From contig NZ_JACSPV010000007.1 in the NCBI RefSeq assembly GCF_014836955.1, positions 1 through 64,000 on the forward strand: DNA of 64,000 nt, given 5' to 3'. Positions 54,480 through 63,613 of this stretch are shown here, piece after piece (positions within the stretch are counted from its first letter, which is position 1; every line of letters starts with the position of its first letter). Under the pieces are notes generated by a model. That model was not told where the DNA came from, did not search any database, and saw only the letters and a program-made list of their open reading frames with translations. The DNA comes from Bacillus norwichensis. GTDB lineage: Bacteria; Bacillota; Bacilli; Bacillales; Bacillaceae_C. The translations under genes were made by a program, and so were the position numbers.

Positions 54480-56573
54480 TCATTTAGAGTGCACGCTGCC
54501 GCCTGACTTGTCAATCAAAATCGTCAGACTGATCAGCGTAACAAGGATAGTGGCACCCATATCCGAAAGGATAGCGATCCACAATGTGAGGAGACCCGGA
54601 ATCGTCAGCAATAAGGCAATGAGCTTTAAACCAAGGGCAAGAGTTATATTCAGCTTAATAACAGAATTCACCCGTTTGGCAATTTTAATGGCACTCGGCA
54701 GTTTCCCAAGATGATCCTGCATTAACACAATGTCAGCCGGTTCAATGGCGCTGTCGGTCCCTTTTCCCATTGCAATCCCCAGATCGGCAACGGCCAAAGC
54801 AGGAGCATCGTTAATGCCATCCCCTACCATAGCTGTTTTTCTTTCCCGAATCAGATCATTGATTTTTTCCACTTTCTGATCCGGAAGCAAATTGGCGTAA
54901 AAATCAGTCAATCCAATAGCATCAGCCACTTTTTTCGCCGTTTTTTCATGGTCTCCTGTCAGCATGATTGCCCTCTTGATGCCAGCTTTATACAATTGCT
55001 GGATTACGTCTTTGCTCTCCGGACGTATTTCGTCCGCGATCCCAAACAATCCGAGAACACATGAATCATCTGAAACAGCCACAAGCGTATATCCTGCATT
55101 TTTCAATTGATCAATATCCGCTCTGATCTTCTCATCAACAGCACCAGAAGGAATGCTAGCTTCATTGCCCAGCCGATACAGTTTACCTGATACGAAGGCT
55201 TCCACTCCCTGTCCGGCAATCGTCGTGATATCAGCCGGTTCCTCCAAGAAAAGGTCATGTTTTTCCACTTCCTTCATGACTGCTTTAGCCAAAGGATGGG
55301 AAGAAGATCTTTCAATGGATCCCGCTACTTTAAAAAATTCCTCTTCGTGATAAACAACCACTTTTTCCACATGTGGCTCGCCTTTTGTCAAAGTTCCAGT
55401 TTTATCGAAAGCAATGGTTTCAATGTGACCAAGCTGCTCTAAAAAGACTCCACCCTTAACCAAAATTCCGTTGCGAGCATTGCGCGTAATCCCCGAAATG
55501 ATGGCTACCGGAGACGAGATGATCAAAGCACAAGGACATCCGACAATCAACACGGCAAGCCCTTGGTAAAACCAGCCTCCCCAATCTCCTCCAAAAAGTG
55601 GGGGAATCACCATGACGACAGCTGCGATTACCATAATCAAAGGAGTGTAGTATTTAGCGAACTTATTAATGAACTGCTCTGTGGGAGTTTTCGTTTCCTG
55701 CGCTTCTTCTACGAGATGCAAAATCTTTGCGAGTGAAGAATCGTCGTAAGACTTGGTAATTCTGACCTTCAGAACACCCTCGTTGTTAATACTGCCGCCA
55801 AAAACAGTTTCTCCTTCTTCCTTATCCACAGGCATGGACTCCCCCGTAATGGCAGCTTCATTGACCGAGCTTCTTCCATCAATGACAACTCCATCTGATG
55901 GAATTTTTTGGCCTGACTTGACTAGAACAATGTCATCTGTTTTCAATTCTGCTACCGGGATTATTCTTTCCTGCCCATTGCTAATGAGAATTGCTTCCTT
56001 TGGCGCCGCATCCAAGAGCGTTTCCATTGACTTACGAGCCTTTTCCATCCCAAGTCCTTCCAAGAACTCATTGATCCCAAACAGGATTGCAACAAGAGTA
56101 CCTTCTTTCCACTCACCGATTCCAAAGGCTCCTATCAGTGCAATTGTCATAAGTGTATCGATATTGAACTTGAATTTAAAAAGATTTCTCAATCCTTTAA
56201 GAAACGTGGAGTAGCCACTCAATGCCGCTGCGAGAACATAAAGAGCGACAGCCGACCAGCCTGGTAATGATTTTTCTGTGATGATTGCTGCAGCATATAA
56301 AATCGCCGAAGCTCCAATCAGAAAAAGCAGTTTGCGCCCACTCCCATGAGCATCGCTATGATCATGACCATGTTCATCTTCTTTTACGATGATGGCCCCA
56401 TCGTTCGCCAAGATCTTTTCAACCTTATTTAACTCAACCGCATCTGACACAACCAATTTGCTTGAATTGAACAAGATTTTGGCATCTTCACCATTATCCA
56501 ACTTCTGTATTTCTTCTTCTAGCTCCCTCGCGCAGTTCGCGCATGAGAGCCCCTGCAGCCGATATTCAGTCAT
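54480..56573 (-). CDS. cadA: Zn/Cd/Co-exporting P-type ATPase
   Basis: 697 residues: N-terminal metal domain with C11-A-N-C14 (GLSCANCARE), His-rich linker (DEHGHDHSDAHGSG), eight membrane helices with the CPC motif (GCPCALIISSPVAIISG), phosphorylation site FDKTGTLTKGE and hinge GDGINDAPALA. The CPC plus SSPVA context marks P1B-2 (Zn/Cd/Pb) pumps. Follows an ArsR/CzrA-type repressor gene, so it is induced by excess metal. Confidence 0.92.
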   Translation of the reverse strand: MTEYRLQGLSCANCARELEEEIQKLDNGEDAKILFNSSKLVVSDAVELNKVEKILANDGAIIVKEDEHGHDHSDAHGSGRKLLFLIGASAILYAAAIITEKSLPGWSAVALYVLAAALSGYSTFLKGLRNLFKFKFNIDTLMTIALIGAFGIGEWKEGTLVAILFGINEFLEGLGMEKARKSMETLLDAAPKEAILISNGQERIIPVAELKTDDIVLVKSGQKIPSDGVVIDGRSSVNEAAITGESMPVDKEEGETVFGGSINNEGVLKVRITKSYDDSSLAKILHLVEEAQETKTPTEQFINKFAKYYTPLIMVIAAVVMVIPPLFGGDWGGWFYQGLAVLIVGCPCALIISSPVAIISGITRNARNGILVKGGVFLEQLGHIETIAFDKTGTLTKGEPHVEKVVVYHEEEFFKVAGSIERSSSHPLAKAVMKEVEKHDLFLEEPADITTIAGQGVEAFVSGKLYRLGNEASIPSGAVDEKIRADIDQLKNAGYTLVAVSDDSCVLGLFGIADEIRPESKDVIQQLYKAGIKRAIMLTGDHEKTAKKVADAIGLTDFYANLLPDQKVEKINDLIRERKTAMVGDGINDAPALAVADLGIAMGKGTDSAIEPADIVLMQDHLGKLPSAIKIAKRVNSVIKLNITLALGLKLIALLLTIPGLLTLWIAILSDMGATILVTLISLTILIDKSGGSVHSK

Positions 56574-56597
56574 TTTCTACCCCTCCATCTGAGATGT

Positions 56598-56915
56598 TCA
56601 ATGCCTTGCGTGATCGATGGTCTGCTCCAGTATGTTCATAACATGTTCATCATCATGGGAATAGTAAATACTTGTACCTTCCCTTCTTGATTTCACAAGC
56701 CGCAAATTTTTTAAAGTGCGAAGCTGATGGGAAACCGTAGATTGTTGCAATTTTAGGCTCTCTGCAATTTCATTAACTGAAAATTCCCTCTCAGACAAAA
56801 GATGCAAGATCCGTATCCTTGTCGGATCCCCTAATGCTTTAAAAATTTGTGAAACAGTTAGTAACGTCTCCTCATCCAGTTCATCAGGGTAGCCGTTCAG
56901 CTTATAATCATTCAT
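56598..56915 (-). CDS. czrA: ArsR-family metal sensor, CzrA-like
   Basis: 105 residues from ATG 56915 ([20 protein letters not shown]). Winged helix [20 protein letters not shown] and [15 protein letters not shown]. The alpha-5 zinc site is complete: D, H at the start of the last helix (DDEHV) and H, H at the end (DHARH), spaced exactly as D84/H86/H97/H100 of CzrA. Represses the ATPase operon and releases DNA on zinc binding. It lies 24 bases upstream of cadA. Confidence 0.9.
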   Translation of the reverse strand: MNDYKLNGYPDELDEETLLTVSQIFKALGDPTRIRILHLLSEREFSVNEIAESLKLQQSTVSHQLRTLKNLRLVKSRREGTSIYYSHDDEHVMNILEQTIDHARH

Positions 56916-56942
56916 ATAATTTTCACTTCCGTTCTCTTTATA

Positions 56943-56956
56943 TGAGCATATGTTCA
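56943..56956. promoter_or_regulatory. CzrA-like operator
   Basis: TGAGCA-TA-TGTTCA, a near-perfect 6-2-6 palindrome of the CzrA/SmtB type (TGAACA...TGTTCA), 28 bases upstream of the regulator's start. Confidence 0.65.
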
Positions 56957-57039
56957 TGTATTAATTTAAATGTATTAAACATAGCATTCTTTGTCAAGTA
57001 AAACTGCCAAAAAATTCTTCTTTTGTATGCAGTCAATAA

Positions 57040-57162
57040 GAAAAGCGTAAGACGCCCGTTTAGCGGCGTACAAACTAGAGCAATCTGACAATACAGCGAA
57101 GAATGCAGGCTTAAAACGCGACGTCCTGTCGCTTCGCTTGCACTTCCTGTACGTCGACGCCA
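57040..57162. repeat. Dispersed repeat B, copy 2
   Basis: Begins AAGCGTAAGACGCCCGTTTA (shared with 60230) and ends with one unit containing GCGAC-GTCCT-GTCGC and CTTCCTGTACGTCG. No coding sequence. The flanking 57163-57465 has no supported gene. Confidence 0.65.
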
Positions 57163-57465
57163 GACATGGAATTTTTGTAATAAAAGCAATAAAGATTTTT
57201 TACTTCATCACTTTCAAAATATGCTATTATGGCACATGTCTTTTGAAGACGGCTTATGTTCACCTCTCAATAAAGCTTGTGAAATTAGCAAGGCAGATAC
57301 TCGATTTCCCTCTATCTAAAGTTGTTCGAAACGTAAACACCAAAGTTTCTTCAAATTCGAGCGTGGATGTTTTCTCATCAACATCAGGAGGCACATCTCG
57401 GTTGATGGCCTATTACTGGAACTACAGAATAGCTTGGGCCTTAAAGTGAAACTGCTGTTGATTAA

Positions 57466-57745
57466 GAAAGCGGAAGGCGCGAATCCTTAGGCGACAAGAG
57501 CATAAGACGAATTGCAAGAGATAGTTCCCTAGCCACCACAACAGAGCTACTCATTTCAATAACATTGTGAAAAGCTTCCTCCTGAATTAACTTCCGCGTG
57601 ACTTGATCCTTGCGCCGATCGCGTCTGGCCGCCTCAAGCCGCCACATCCCGCACTAGTACGTCCTAGCTTTAAATCACGGCGCCCTGTCGCTTCGCTTGA
57701 CTTGTACGTCGTTTGACATTGAAAAACTTAATTCGAACCAAATAC
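57466..57745. repeat. Dispersed repeat B, copy 3 (degenerate)
   Basis: Shares AAGCGGAAGGCGC-like start, TGACTTGATCCTTGCGCC (also at 45760), CTGTCGCTTCGCTTG and GAAAAACTTAATTCGAA (also at 60475). More diverged than the other copies. 57746-57906 holds only the ferredoxin promoter region. Confidence 0.55.
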
Positions 57746-57906
57746 TGAATCTCGTGACTTTATCATGAGAGGTTCAAGGCAATTGATTCCCATTCATTGA
57801 AAGTGATGTGCAGTTTTGCTATATTATCATTAGTTTGGTTTTATTCAACTGTCTTTGACGCACAAGCCTATTTTTTTTTCATATATTAGTAAAGGGTGGT
57901 TATTGA

Positions 57907-58146
57907 ATGGCTTACGTAATTACATCTCCTTGTATCAGCGAAAAATTCGGCGAATGTGTCGATGTATGTCCTGTCGACTGTATTGAAGAGGGGGAAGAAA
58001 TGTTCTTCATCGATCCGGACATTTGCATTGACTGTGGCGCATGCCAAGCCGTTTGTCCGGTAGAAGCAATCTACCATGAAGAGGAGTTGCTCCCAGAGGA
58101 TAATATATATATAGAAAAAGCCAGAGAATTTTACGCTTCAAAATAA
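57907..58146 (+). CDS. Ferredoxin, 7Fe type
   Basis: 79-residue electron carrier. Cys at 9, 17, 21 and 25 in the first half and C40-x2-C43-x2-C46-x3-C50-P in the second. This spacing matches 7Fe ferredoxins (FdxA type) with one 3Fe-4S and one 4Fe-4S cluster. GGGTGG lies 7 bases before ATG. Monocistronic with a strong terminator. Partner enzyme unknown. Confidence 0.93.
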   Translation: MAYVITSPCISEKFGECVDVCPVDCIEEGEEMFFIDPDICIDCGACQAVCPVEAIYHEEELLPEDNIYIEKAREFYASK

Positions 58147-58160
58147 TTTTCCAATAAAAA

Positions 58161-58192
58161 CAGGACGAAAAGTGCAGACACTTTTCGTCCTG
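58161..58192. terminator. Ferredoxin terminator
   Basis: CAGGACGAAAAGTG and CACTTTTCGTCCTG pair perfectly, followed by a T-run on the plus strand and an A-run before it, so it can work both ways. Confidence 0.85.
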
Positions 58193-58372
58193 TTTTTTTG
58201 CTTTAATAGATCGGCTTTCTCTTATGAAGATAGGTGCTTTCAGCAATTTATTGCAGTGAGCCATTCCATTATTCGCAGTTTTCTCGAATATTTTTTTCGT
58301 CCGCCTATACACAAAAAACCCAACTGAATAGAATAAAAAAGAATCACCTAGGTGGCAGAGAGGAGGATAGCG

Positions 58373-58579
58373 ATGTCTAAAGAGAAGAAAGAAAAGGTCA
58401 TTAATGTTGAAAACTTAGTCATCCATGCACAAAATGTTGATTTCATTCGGGATCGCCATAGAGAAAGAGAGGTCAAAGAAAGAGAGAGCCATGAAAGAAA
58501 TCCATGGGAATTCTTTTTGGGGAGGCCGCGCCACACGCACACAGTAGATGGTGAAGAAAGCACTGGCAGACCCGAGTAG
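58373..58579 (+). CDS. Small charged protein, 68 aa
   Basis: Starts at ATG 58373 behind AGAGGAGG. Lys/Glu/Arg-rich (DRHREREVKERESHERNPWE), probably helical and soluble, no Cys. Similar short charged proteins of unknown role occur in Bacillus next to spore-related small genes; the YjcZ-type gene follows 150 bases downstream. Confidence 0.7.
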   Translation: MSKEKKEKVINVENLVIHAQNVDFIRDRHREREVKERESHERNPWEFFLGRPRHTHTVDGEESTGRPE

Positions 58580-58731
58580 TCCACGGGTTTCAGTTTGAAT
58601 ATTTACAGTAAAATTAGAAAAATGGGTAAATACCCTTCCAAAAGTAGATAAAATGCATATTTTATGGTAAGGCCCAATCAGGGGCCCTTAATGCCTTTCT
58701 GACGAGACTTTGTGGGAAAGAGGTGAGTCAT

Positions 58732-58866
58732 TTGTTTGGATACGGCGGCTTTGGCGGCTGTGGATTTGGTGGATATGGCGGCGGTTTTGGTTACGGCGGC
58801 GGTTTTGCACTCATCGTCGTGCTGTTTATCCTGCTGATTATTATCGGAGCAGTATGCTTTTACTAA
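58732..58866 (+). CDS. YjcZ-family small membrane protein
   Basis: 44 residues: Gly/Tyr-rich N-terminus (GYGGFGGCGFGGYGGG) and the invariant hydrophobic block GGGFALIVVLFILLIIIGA. This block defines the YjcZ family of sporulation-associated proteins. AAAGAGGTGAG precedes a TTG start; an in-frame GTG at 58723 (adding three residues) is also possible. The non-ATG start makes it easy to miss. Confidence 0.85.
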   Translation: MFGYGGFGGCGFGGYGGGFGYGGGFALIVVLFILLIIIGAVCFY

Positions 58867-58881
58867 TATAAGAAGTGCTAA

Positions 58882-58936
58882 CACAAGCCGCTTCCCGAGG
58901 AGGCTGTCCTCAGCCACCACATGGAAGCGGCTTGTG
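58882..58936 (+). terminator. Hairpin after the YjcZ-type gene
   Basis: CACAAGCCGCTTCC pairs with GGAAGCGGCTTGTG, with GAGG/CCTC inside. There is no T-run after it, so it is either a weak terminator or a stabilising stem. Confidence 0.5.
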
Positions 58937-59032
58937 ACCTTCAAAGGGCTCCTGCTCAGAACGCGATATCCTGTTCGTCCTAGCCTAGTCAAAGAAAAAG
59001 ATTATAATTTTCATATCGGACTTTACCCAAAA

Positions 59033-59078
59033 AATGATCATCCCGGTCTATTCAATTAGATTGACTAGGATGATTATT
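59033..59078 (-). terminator. Terminator of the 59137 gene
   Basis: Read leftward: AATCATCC...GGATGATCATT stem with inner GTC/GAC, followed by TTTTT. Confidence 0.65.
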
Positions 59079-59136
59079 TTCTGAAAAAAGAATACTCAAT
59101 GGCAACGATCGCTTCCCAAAATATTGGCAAGCTATT

Positions 59137-60192
59137 CTAATTTTTTTCCCAATCTTCAATGAACGCACGAAATCGTTCCGGTTCATCGAGACGGATCGCC
59201 GTTTTCGTGTAATTTTTCTTAAAGCCCAAAAATAGACTCGCAGTAAGAGGGTGCTTGAATTCGATAATGCAATGCGGCGGCAGTGTTTCAAAGTCCTTTG
59301 CAATGAATTCAATCGTCTCTTTTGTATTAATTTTCTCCTCCTCCGCTTCACGTCCCCACTTTATTTCTTTTATTTCTTCCAGTGGAATGACGATGCGCTT
59401 CTCAAGCCCAAGGGATACGAAAATTTTTCCATCCTGGACAAACAATGGATTTAATCTTATCGCCTGAATATTTCCAATGAAAAATATGACGGTATAGACG
59501 TTTAATAGAAGCATTATGACCGAGAGGATAAGCGATTTTTCATGAATCAGCCAATGGATGGCCGCTGTTTCTATAATGATGGCATGAATCAACATAATAT
59601 AAAATGCGATAAGGCTCGATTTTTGATGTAGTGAAAAATCAAACTCTGCCCTTGGCACTTTCTTCTTCCAAGAAGCAAATACATAATAGAGCATCAAAAA
59701 CTCCGCGGTAAGAACCTGCAAAAGTATGTGATTTCCTACCCGTTTTTCCACAGCAGATGGGAGAGAAAACAATAGGCTTTCGTTATGTGACTTCACCCAA
59801 CGAATGATGCCAGGCAAACGCCAAATGAGCAGTGCCACCAAGCCCAGTTCAGCCAAGAGTATGAGAACCTCGACACCGATAGCGGCAAGCGGGACGTAAG
59901 TAAACGGCTCGAAATAAGCACTCGGAATAAGGAACCTTGCAAATACAAGACCAGAAACCATCCATGCAATAAATGCTTTTACCGTAATCCTTTCCCTGCG
60001 TTTCAAAAACAAAATAAGGAGTGGTGCCACAACGGCCAAATCAATCAATGAGCCAATGACAACCCAATTTGCATCAGCAGGAAGAACTAAGGAAGTTAGC
60101 GGAGAGCGATACAATAAAGCATTGGAGCCAAGAACGAGAACAAGTAAAAACAGTAAAATATAAAACCGGCGGTCTCTCTGAATATCTGTCAT
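59137..60192 (-). CDS. Membrane protein with C-terminal PH-like domain
   Basis: 351 residues from ATG 60192 (MTDIQRDRRFYILLFLLVLV), AAAGGTG upstream. About eight membrane helices to residue 245, then a soluble domain (about 250-351: PLFVQDGKIFVSLGLEKRIV, IPLEEIKEIKWG, LFLGFKKNYTKTAIRL) resembling bacterial PH-like domains. No transporter signature was recognised. Function unknown. Confidence 0.7.
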   Translation of the reverse strand: MTDIQRDRRFYILLFLLVLVLGSNALLYRSPLTSLVLPADANWVVIGSLIDLAVVAPLLILFLKRRERITVKAFIAWMVSGLVFARFLIPSAYFEPFTYVPLAAIGVEVLILLAELGLVALLIWRLPGIIRWVKSHNESLLFSLPSAVEKRVGNHILLQVLTAEFLMLYYVFASWKKKVPRAEFDFSLHQKSSLIAFYIMLIHAIIIETAAIHWLIHEKSLILSVIMLLLNVYTVIFFIGNIQAIRLNPLFVQDGKIFVSLGLEKRIVIPLEEIKEIKWGREAEEEKINTKETIEFIAKDFETLPPHCIIEFKHPLTASLFLGFKKNYTKTAIRLDEPERFRAFIEDWEKN

Positions 60193-60229
60193 CAAAAACA
60201 CACCTTTTTTCTTTTATCTTACCATAATA

Positions 60230-60510
60230 AAAGCGCAAGGCGCTCGTTTAGCGACGTACAAACTGGAGCGATTCACGGCAAAGAATGCAGGCTCAAATCG
60301 CGACATCTTGTCGCTTCGCTTGCATTAGTACTTCCTGTACGTCAGCAGGCTCAAACCGCGACGTCCTGTCGCTTCGCTTGCATTAGTACTTCCTGTACGT
60401 CAGAGCCGATGTTGACTTATCGGAGGAAGAAGTGTGAAGTTTGCTAGTTGCTGGGCGCTTGGAGCTAGACATAGAAAAACTTAATTCGAACTGAATATTT
60501 CATCTGATCT
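60230..60510. repeat. Dispersed repeat B, copy 4
   Basis: Begins AAGCGCAAGGCGCTCGTTTA, followed by two tandem units of about 58 bases (60289-60346 and 60347-60404) whose hairpins are GCGACA-TCT-TGTCGC and GCGAC-GTCCT-GTCGC. It ends with GGAGCTAGACATAGAAAAAC and TTAATTCGAA. Noncoding. Confidence 0.7.
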
Positions 60511-60532
60511 TATACTGTCCTACTCTATAAAA

Positions 60533-60558
60533 AAAGCCCCGCTATTATGCGGGACTTT
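60533..60558 (-). terminator. ccdA terminator
   Basis: Read leftward: AAAGTCCCGC-ATAATA-GCGGGGCTTT followed by TTTT. It lies 170 bases from the ccdA stop because repeat A copy 3 sits between them. Confidence 0.75.
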
Positions 60559-60590
60559 CCTTCAACATTGAAAAATAATCGACTTATAGC

Positions 60591-60731
60591 AAATGCGCCT
60601 TGGCGTATTTACATACAGATTTTATCTAGCTCAGCTCGATAAATCCCTCCGAAAATCTGTGGCATCCGCCGGCGACTTTATACTTTCATCTCACGATTTA
60701 CAAAAGTGGAGACTTCTGCTGAATGAAGTTA
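60591..60731 (-). repeat. Dispersed repeat A, copy 3
   Basis: Shortest copy. End palindrome AAATGCGCCTTGGCGTATTT (60591-60610); the other end starts TAACTTCATTCAGCAGAAG, and its TAA is the stop codon of ccdA, as with hprK in copy 1. Inner hairpin TATCTAGC-TCA-GCTCGATA. Confidence 0.7.
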
Positions 60732-61436
60732 GAACCCTGTAAAACCACCGAATAAGGGTTGCAAAATCGAGATAATGAGCTGCATCCAATCAAAAAACAA
60801 CAAAATCCCAATGATAATCATCAAGTAACCGCCAATTTTCATAAAAAGCTGTCCGTTTTTCTTCAGGAACGTCATTTTGTCCAAGAATAAGGACATGAGA
60901 AGGAATGGAATGGAAAATCCAAGCACATAGGCTCCCATATAAAAAAGTCCCTTCCCAGGATCTTGGGTGATCATCGCGGCCACTCCCACTAAAATAGGTC
61001 CTGTACATGGGGTCCAGCCAGCGGCAAAGGCAATTCCGATCAGGACAGATCCAAAATAACCAGCCGGCCTGTTTTGAAATTGAATCTTCTTCTCCATATT
61101 TAAAAAATTAAAACTCAAGATACCTGTCAATACCAGTCCAAAAAACACCATTACAATGGCCCCTACTTGTCTGAGAAGGTCTTGATATTTGACAAAAATA
61201 TCTTCAAGAAGGGTAGATGAAAGACCCAAGACTAAAAAAATGATAGAAAATCCTACTAGAAACAGAATCGTATGAATAAAAGCCTTCTTTTTAAATATCC
61301 CCCGTTCTTCCTTCATCTCATTAACAGTCATTCCAGTAATATATGACAGGAAAGCCGGGTATAAAGGAAGTGCGCAAGGTGATATAAAAGATAAAAACCC
61401 CGCTCCAAAAGCAAGAAATAAGTTTATTTGCTGCAT
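60729..61436 (-). CDS. ccdA: Cytochrome c biogenesis protein CcdA
   Basis: 235 residues, the length of B. subtilis CcdA; six membrane helices. The two membrane Cys that pass electrons from thioredoxin are in FISPCALPLYPAFLSYITG and GWTPCTGPILVG. It supplies reductant for cytochrome c maturation and for spore-cortex thiol proteins. Its stop codon is the first triplet of repeat A. Confidence 0.94.
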   Translation of the reverse strand: MQQINLFLAFGAGFLSFISPCALPLYPAFLSYITGMTVNEMKEERGIFKKKAFIHTILFLVGFSIIFLVLGLSSTLLEDIFVKYQDLLRQVGAIVMVFFGLVLTGILSFNFLNMEKKIQFQNRPAGYFGSVLIGIAFAAGWTPCTGPILVGVAAMITQDPGKGLFYMGAYVLGFSIPFLLMSLFLDKMTFLKKNGQLFMKIGGYLMIIIGILLFFDWMQLIISILQPLFGGFTGF

Positions 61437-61731
61437 TTTTTAATCACCAGCCTCATTTTATATCATATACATCCACCTTAGCAAAAACAATCGACTTTAT
61501 TGTGAAATAACTGTGCCATTTTATCGAAAAATATAGTCACATGTAAAAGCATAATTTGAGGAGACTAGCTAAAATGACAATGTGTTCTGCCATTTGGCTA
61601 TAGCTCTAACACCTGAGGCTGAATAAACCGCTATACTATTTCTTGTCCAATCCCTTCTGCAAAAAATGAAACATTTACCTTCACAAAACCGTATGAAAAG
61701 ATAATACAAAACCAGGAAGGGAGCATTAAAC

Positions 61732-62709
61732 ATGCAGGAATACATGCTCAAGTATATTGAAGTCTATGAGGAACTCCGTCAAAAGATGAAATGGAAAGTG
61801 ACAGATAATAAAATTTTAATGACAATTGCATCCTTCTATGCAATGAATCCAAAACCTTTTCAAATGGAGTCTTATCTGCTGATTGCAGAGGCAATTAAAC
61901 GGCAGGCCCGTGCTTTCTCTTCTATAAAATCGGAATCCCGGTATATTGCTGCCGCTATGCTGGATGTTGGCTTCGAACAGGCCGAAAAACAAATTCCTTC
62001 ATGGTTTGCTGCCTACGATGAAATGGTCAACGCTAAATTCAGAAAAGGTATATTCACTTATATCGCGGCGGCTGTATTGATTAAAAATTCAGGGTCTGCC
62101 CCTGAAGAGTATCGTTCAATTATCGCGAGGGCAAAAAAAATTTACGAAAGGATGAAGAAAGAGCATTTCTTTTTGACATTCAGTGAAGATTATCCCCTTG
62201 CAATGCTTCTGGCTGCAACACAAACTGATCAAATCATTGAGCGCAATGAGCGTTTTTATGACGCCTTGAACCGTAACGGATTTCGAAAAGGAAACCATTT
62301 GCAAATGCTGAGTCATATTTTGACACTCGCCCACGAAGAGAGCGCCGAAGTGTTGGTAAGCCGGACCACTCAAGTGTTTGACCAATTCAAAGAAGTCGGT
62401 ATCAAACAAAAAACACTGTATTATCCAGTGATGGGAATGCTTGCCATGATCCCTCCTGCGGAATTAGATGTGCAGGAAGTTTATCAAGCATACGAGCAAC
62501 TTAATCAGACAAAACCATTCAAATGGCAAAAGGATTTGAACGCAACTCTTGCTGCTAGCTTTTATGTAAAAAATAAATTGGAACATTCAACTCTTATAGA
62601 GTCAAGCCTATTTACAACAATCGAAACTATTTTACAAGCTCAACAAGCAGCTATGACCGCTACTATAACAGCTGCTGTAGTCACTACAAATTCAAATTCA
62701 GGAAGCTGA
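61732..62709 (+). CDS. DUF4003 protein
   Basis: 325-residue soluble, all-helical protein; the start MQEYMLKYIEVYEELRQKMK and the middle (FLTFSEDYPLAMLLAATQTD) match the DUF4003 family, common in Bacillus. C-terminus Ala/Thr-rich. GGAAGGGAG upstream of ATG. Monocistronic. Function unknown. Confidence 0.85.
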   Translation: MQEYMLKYIEVYEELRQKMKWKVTDNKILMTIASFYAMNPKPFQMESYLLIAEAIKRQARAFSSIKSESRYIAAAMLDVGFEQAEKQIPSWFAAYDEMVNAKFRKGIFTYIAAAVLIKNSGSAPEEYRSIIARAKKIYERMKKEHFFLTFSEDYPLAMLLAATQTDQIIERNERFYDALNRNGFRKGNHLQMLSHILTLAHEESAEVLVSRTTQVFDQFKEVGIKQKTLYYPVMGMLAMIPPAELDVQEVYQAYEQLNQTKPFKWQKDLNATLAASFYVKNKLEHSTLIESSLFTTIETILQAQQAAMTATITAAVVTTNSNSGS

Positions 62710-62754
62710 AAAGCTGGGGATGAACCATGATTTATGGCATCCCCGGCTTTTCAG
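62706..62754 (+). terminator. Terminator of the DUF4003 gene
   Basis: CTGAAAAGC-T-GGGGATG pairs with CATCCCC-G-GCTTTTCAG; it includes the stop codon. Only a weak T-run follows. Confidence 0.7.
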
Positions 62755-63137
62755 TTCTTATGGCGAAATGTGTGACTGCAACTATGTACTCAAACCCTGA
62801 ATAAGAAAGGCACCGACCTCAAAAAAATATTGCACTAGTCTCTCAAATCGAGAAGAACTTTTAATGTGAGTTGTGATGTAAACTTCACAGTACATTTATT
62901 TCGTCATTTGTAACAATTCAAGTGTACAATTCGAACAATAAGTTTTACCCTATATAAAATAGATGTACTATTGTTTGAGGAAAACTATTCTAGGATTGGT
63001 TGATTAACAAAATATTTTCTTCAAAAAAATGGGTTTTAAAAACATATTACAAATTTTTTGTGAAACTTAGTTGCATTATGGAAAATCATACATATCTTTT
63101 GAATGTTAGATTTAAATATAGCCTTTCTTAATTGACA
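62755..63137. other. Gene-free A+T-rich stretch
   Basis: No ORF, hairpin pair or promoter that I can support, apart from general A+T richness. It precedes the operator cluster. Confidence 0.4.
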
Positions 63138-63168
63138 TTGACAGGTTATCAGTCAAGAAGTATGATAG

Positions 63169-63384
63169 AACCACCTAATTGATAATCAATATCATTTAGT
63201 TCAATTATTAAATTTAGCTTTTAAAGATTCTCTTAAAAGTGATAAATTGAATTTTCCACGTGAAGTGCCGAATCATGTAGATTGGATTGCTGCAATTCTT
63301 GCTATACGTTCAGCCTTATTCCATTTAAATATTGAGGCATTGTCGAAAAAAAAATTCTTCTACAAGTGTGGGTTGTCGCCGTGA
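63169..63384 (+). pseudogene. Coding-like fragment without a start
   Basis: An open frame of 71 codons (LVQLLNLAFKDSLKSDKLNF, HVDWIAAILAIRSALFHLNI) has protein-like composition but no start codon or ribosome binding site at its beginning. It directly follows the first palindrome. Perhaps the remnant of a gene once controlled by that operator. Confidence 0.3.
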
Positions 63385-63390
63385 AAGTTG

Positions 63391-63483
63391 TTACCTTAAA
63401 TCCGTTACGATTGGTGTGAATTGGCAAATTGTTTGTACATGCAATATTTGCTTTCGTTCCGCGGCATTTTTTACTAGATTCAT
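63391..63483 (-). CDS. 30-residue ORF with strong ribosome binding site
   Basis: ATG 63483 is preceded at 8 bases by AAAAGGAGGTAG. The peptide is MNLVKNAAERKQILHVQTIC and ten further residues. It reads away from the perfect palindrome at 63515, so it is probably a regulated small gene or the start of a truncated one. No family recognised. Confidence 0.35.
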   Translation of the reverse strand: MNLVKNAAERKQILHVQTICQFTPIVTDLR

Positions 63484-63613
63484 TAATTGAGCTACCTCCT
63501 TTTTACATAGGCACTTGACTGACTATCAGTCAAATAAATAGAGTGAAATTTTTAAAAAGAATTTATTTGAGTGACAATCGGTCAAAAGTTGAGAGTAAGG
63601 AGCTGATAGTAAA

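Larger units (their letters stand above)
63138..63585. promoter_or_regulatory. Three related 19-base operator-like palindromes
   Basis: TTGACAGGTTATCAGTCAA (63138-63156), TTGACTGACTATCAGTCAA (63515-63533, perfect 8-3-8) and TTGAGTGACAATCGGTCAA (63567-63585). Spacing and symmetry are those of TetR-family operators. The last two lie just upstream of the AraC-type gene. Confidence 0.65.

Noticed and set aside
57462-57647. 61-codon minus-strand frame between the metal operon and ferredoxin
   Set aside because: It lies wholly within dispersed repeat B sequence and lacks a ribosome binding site.
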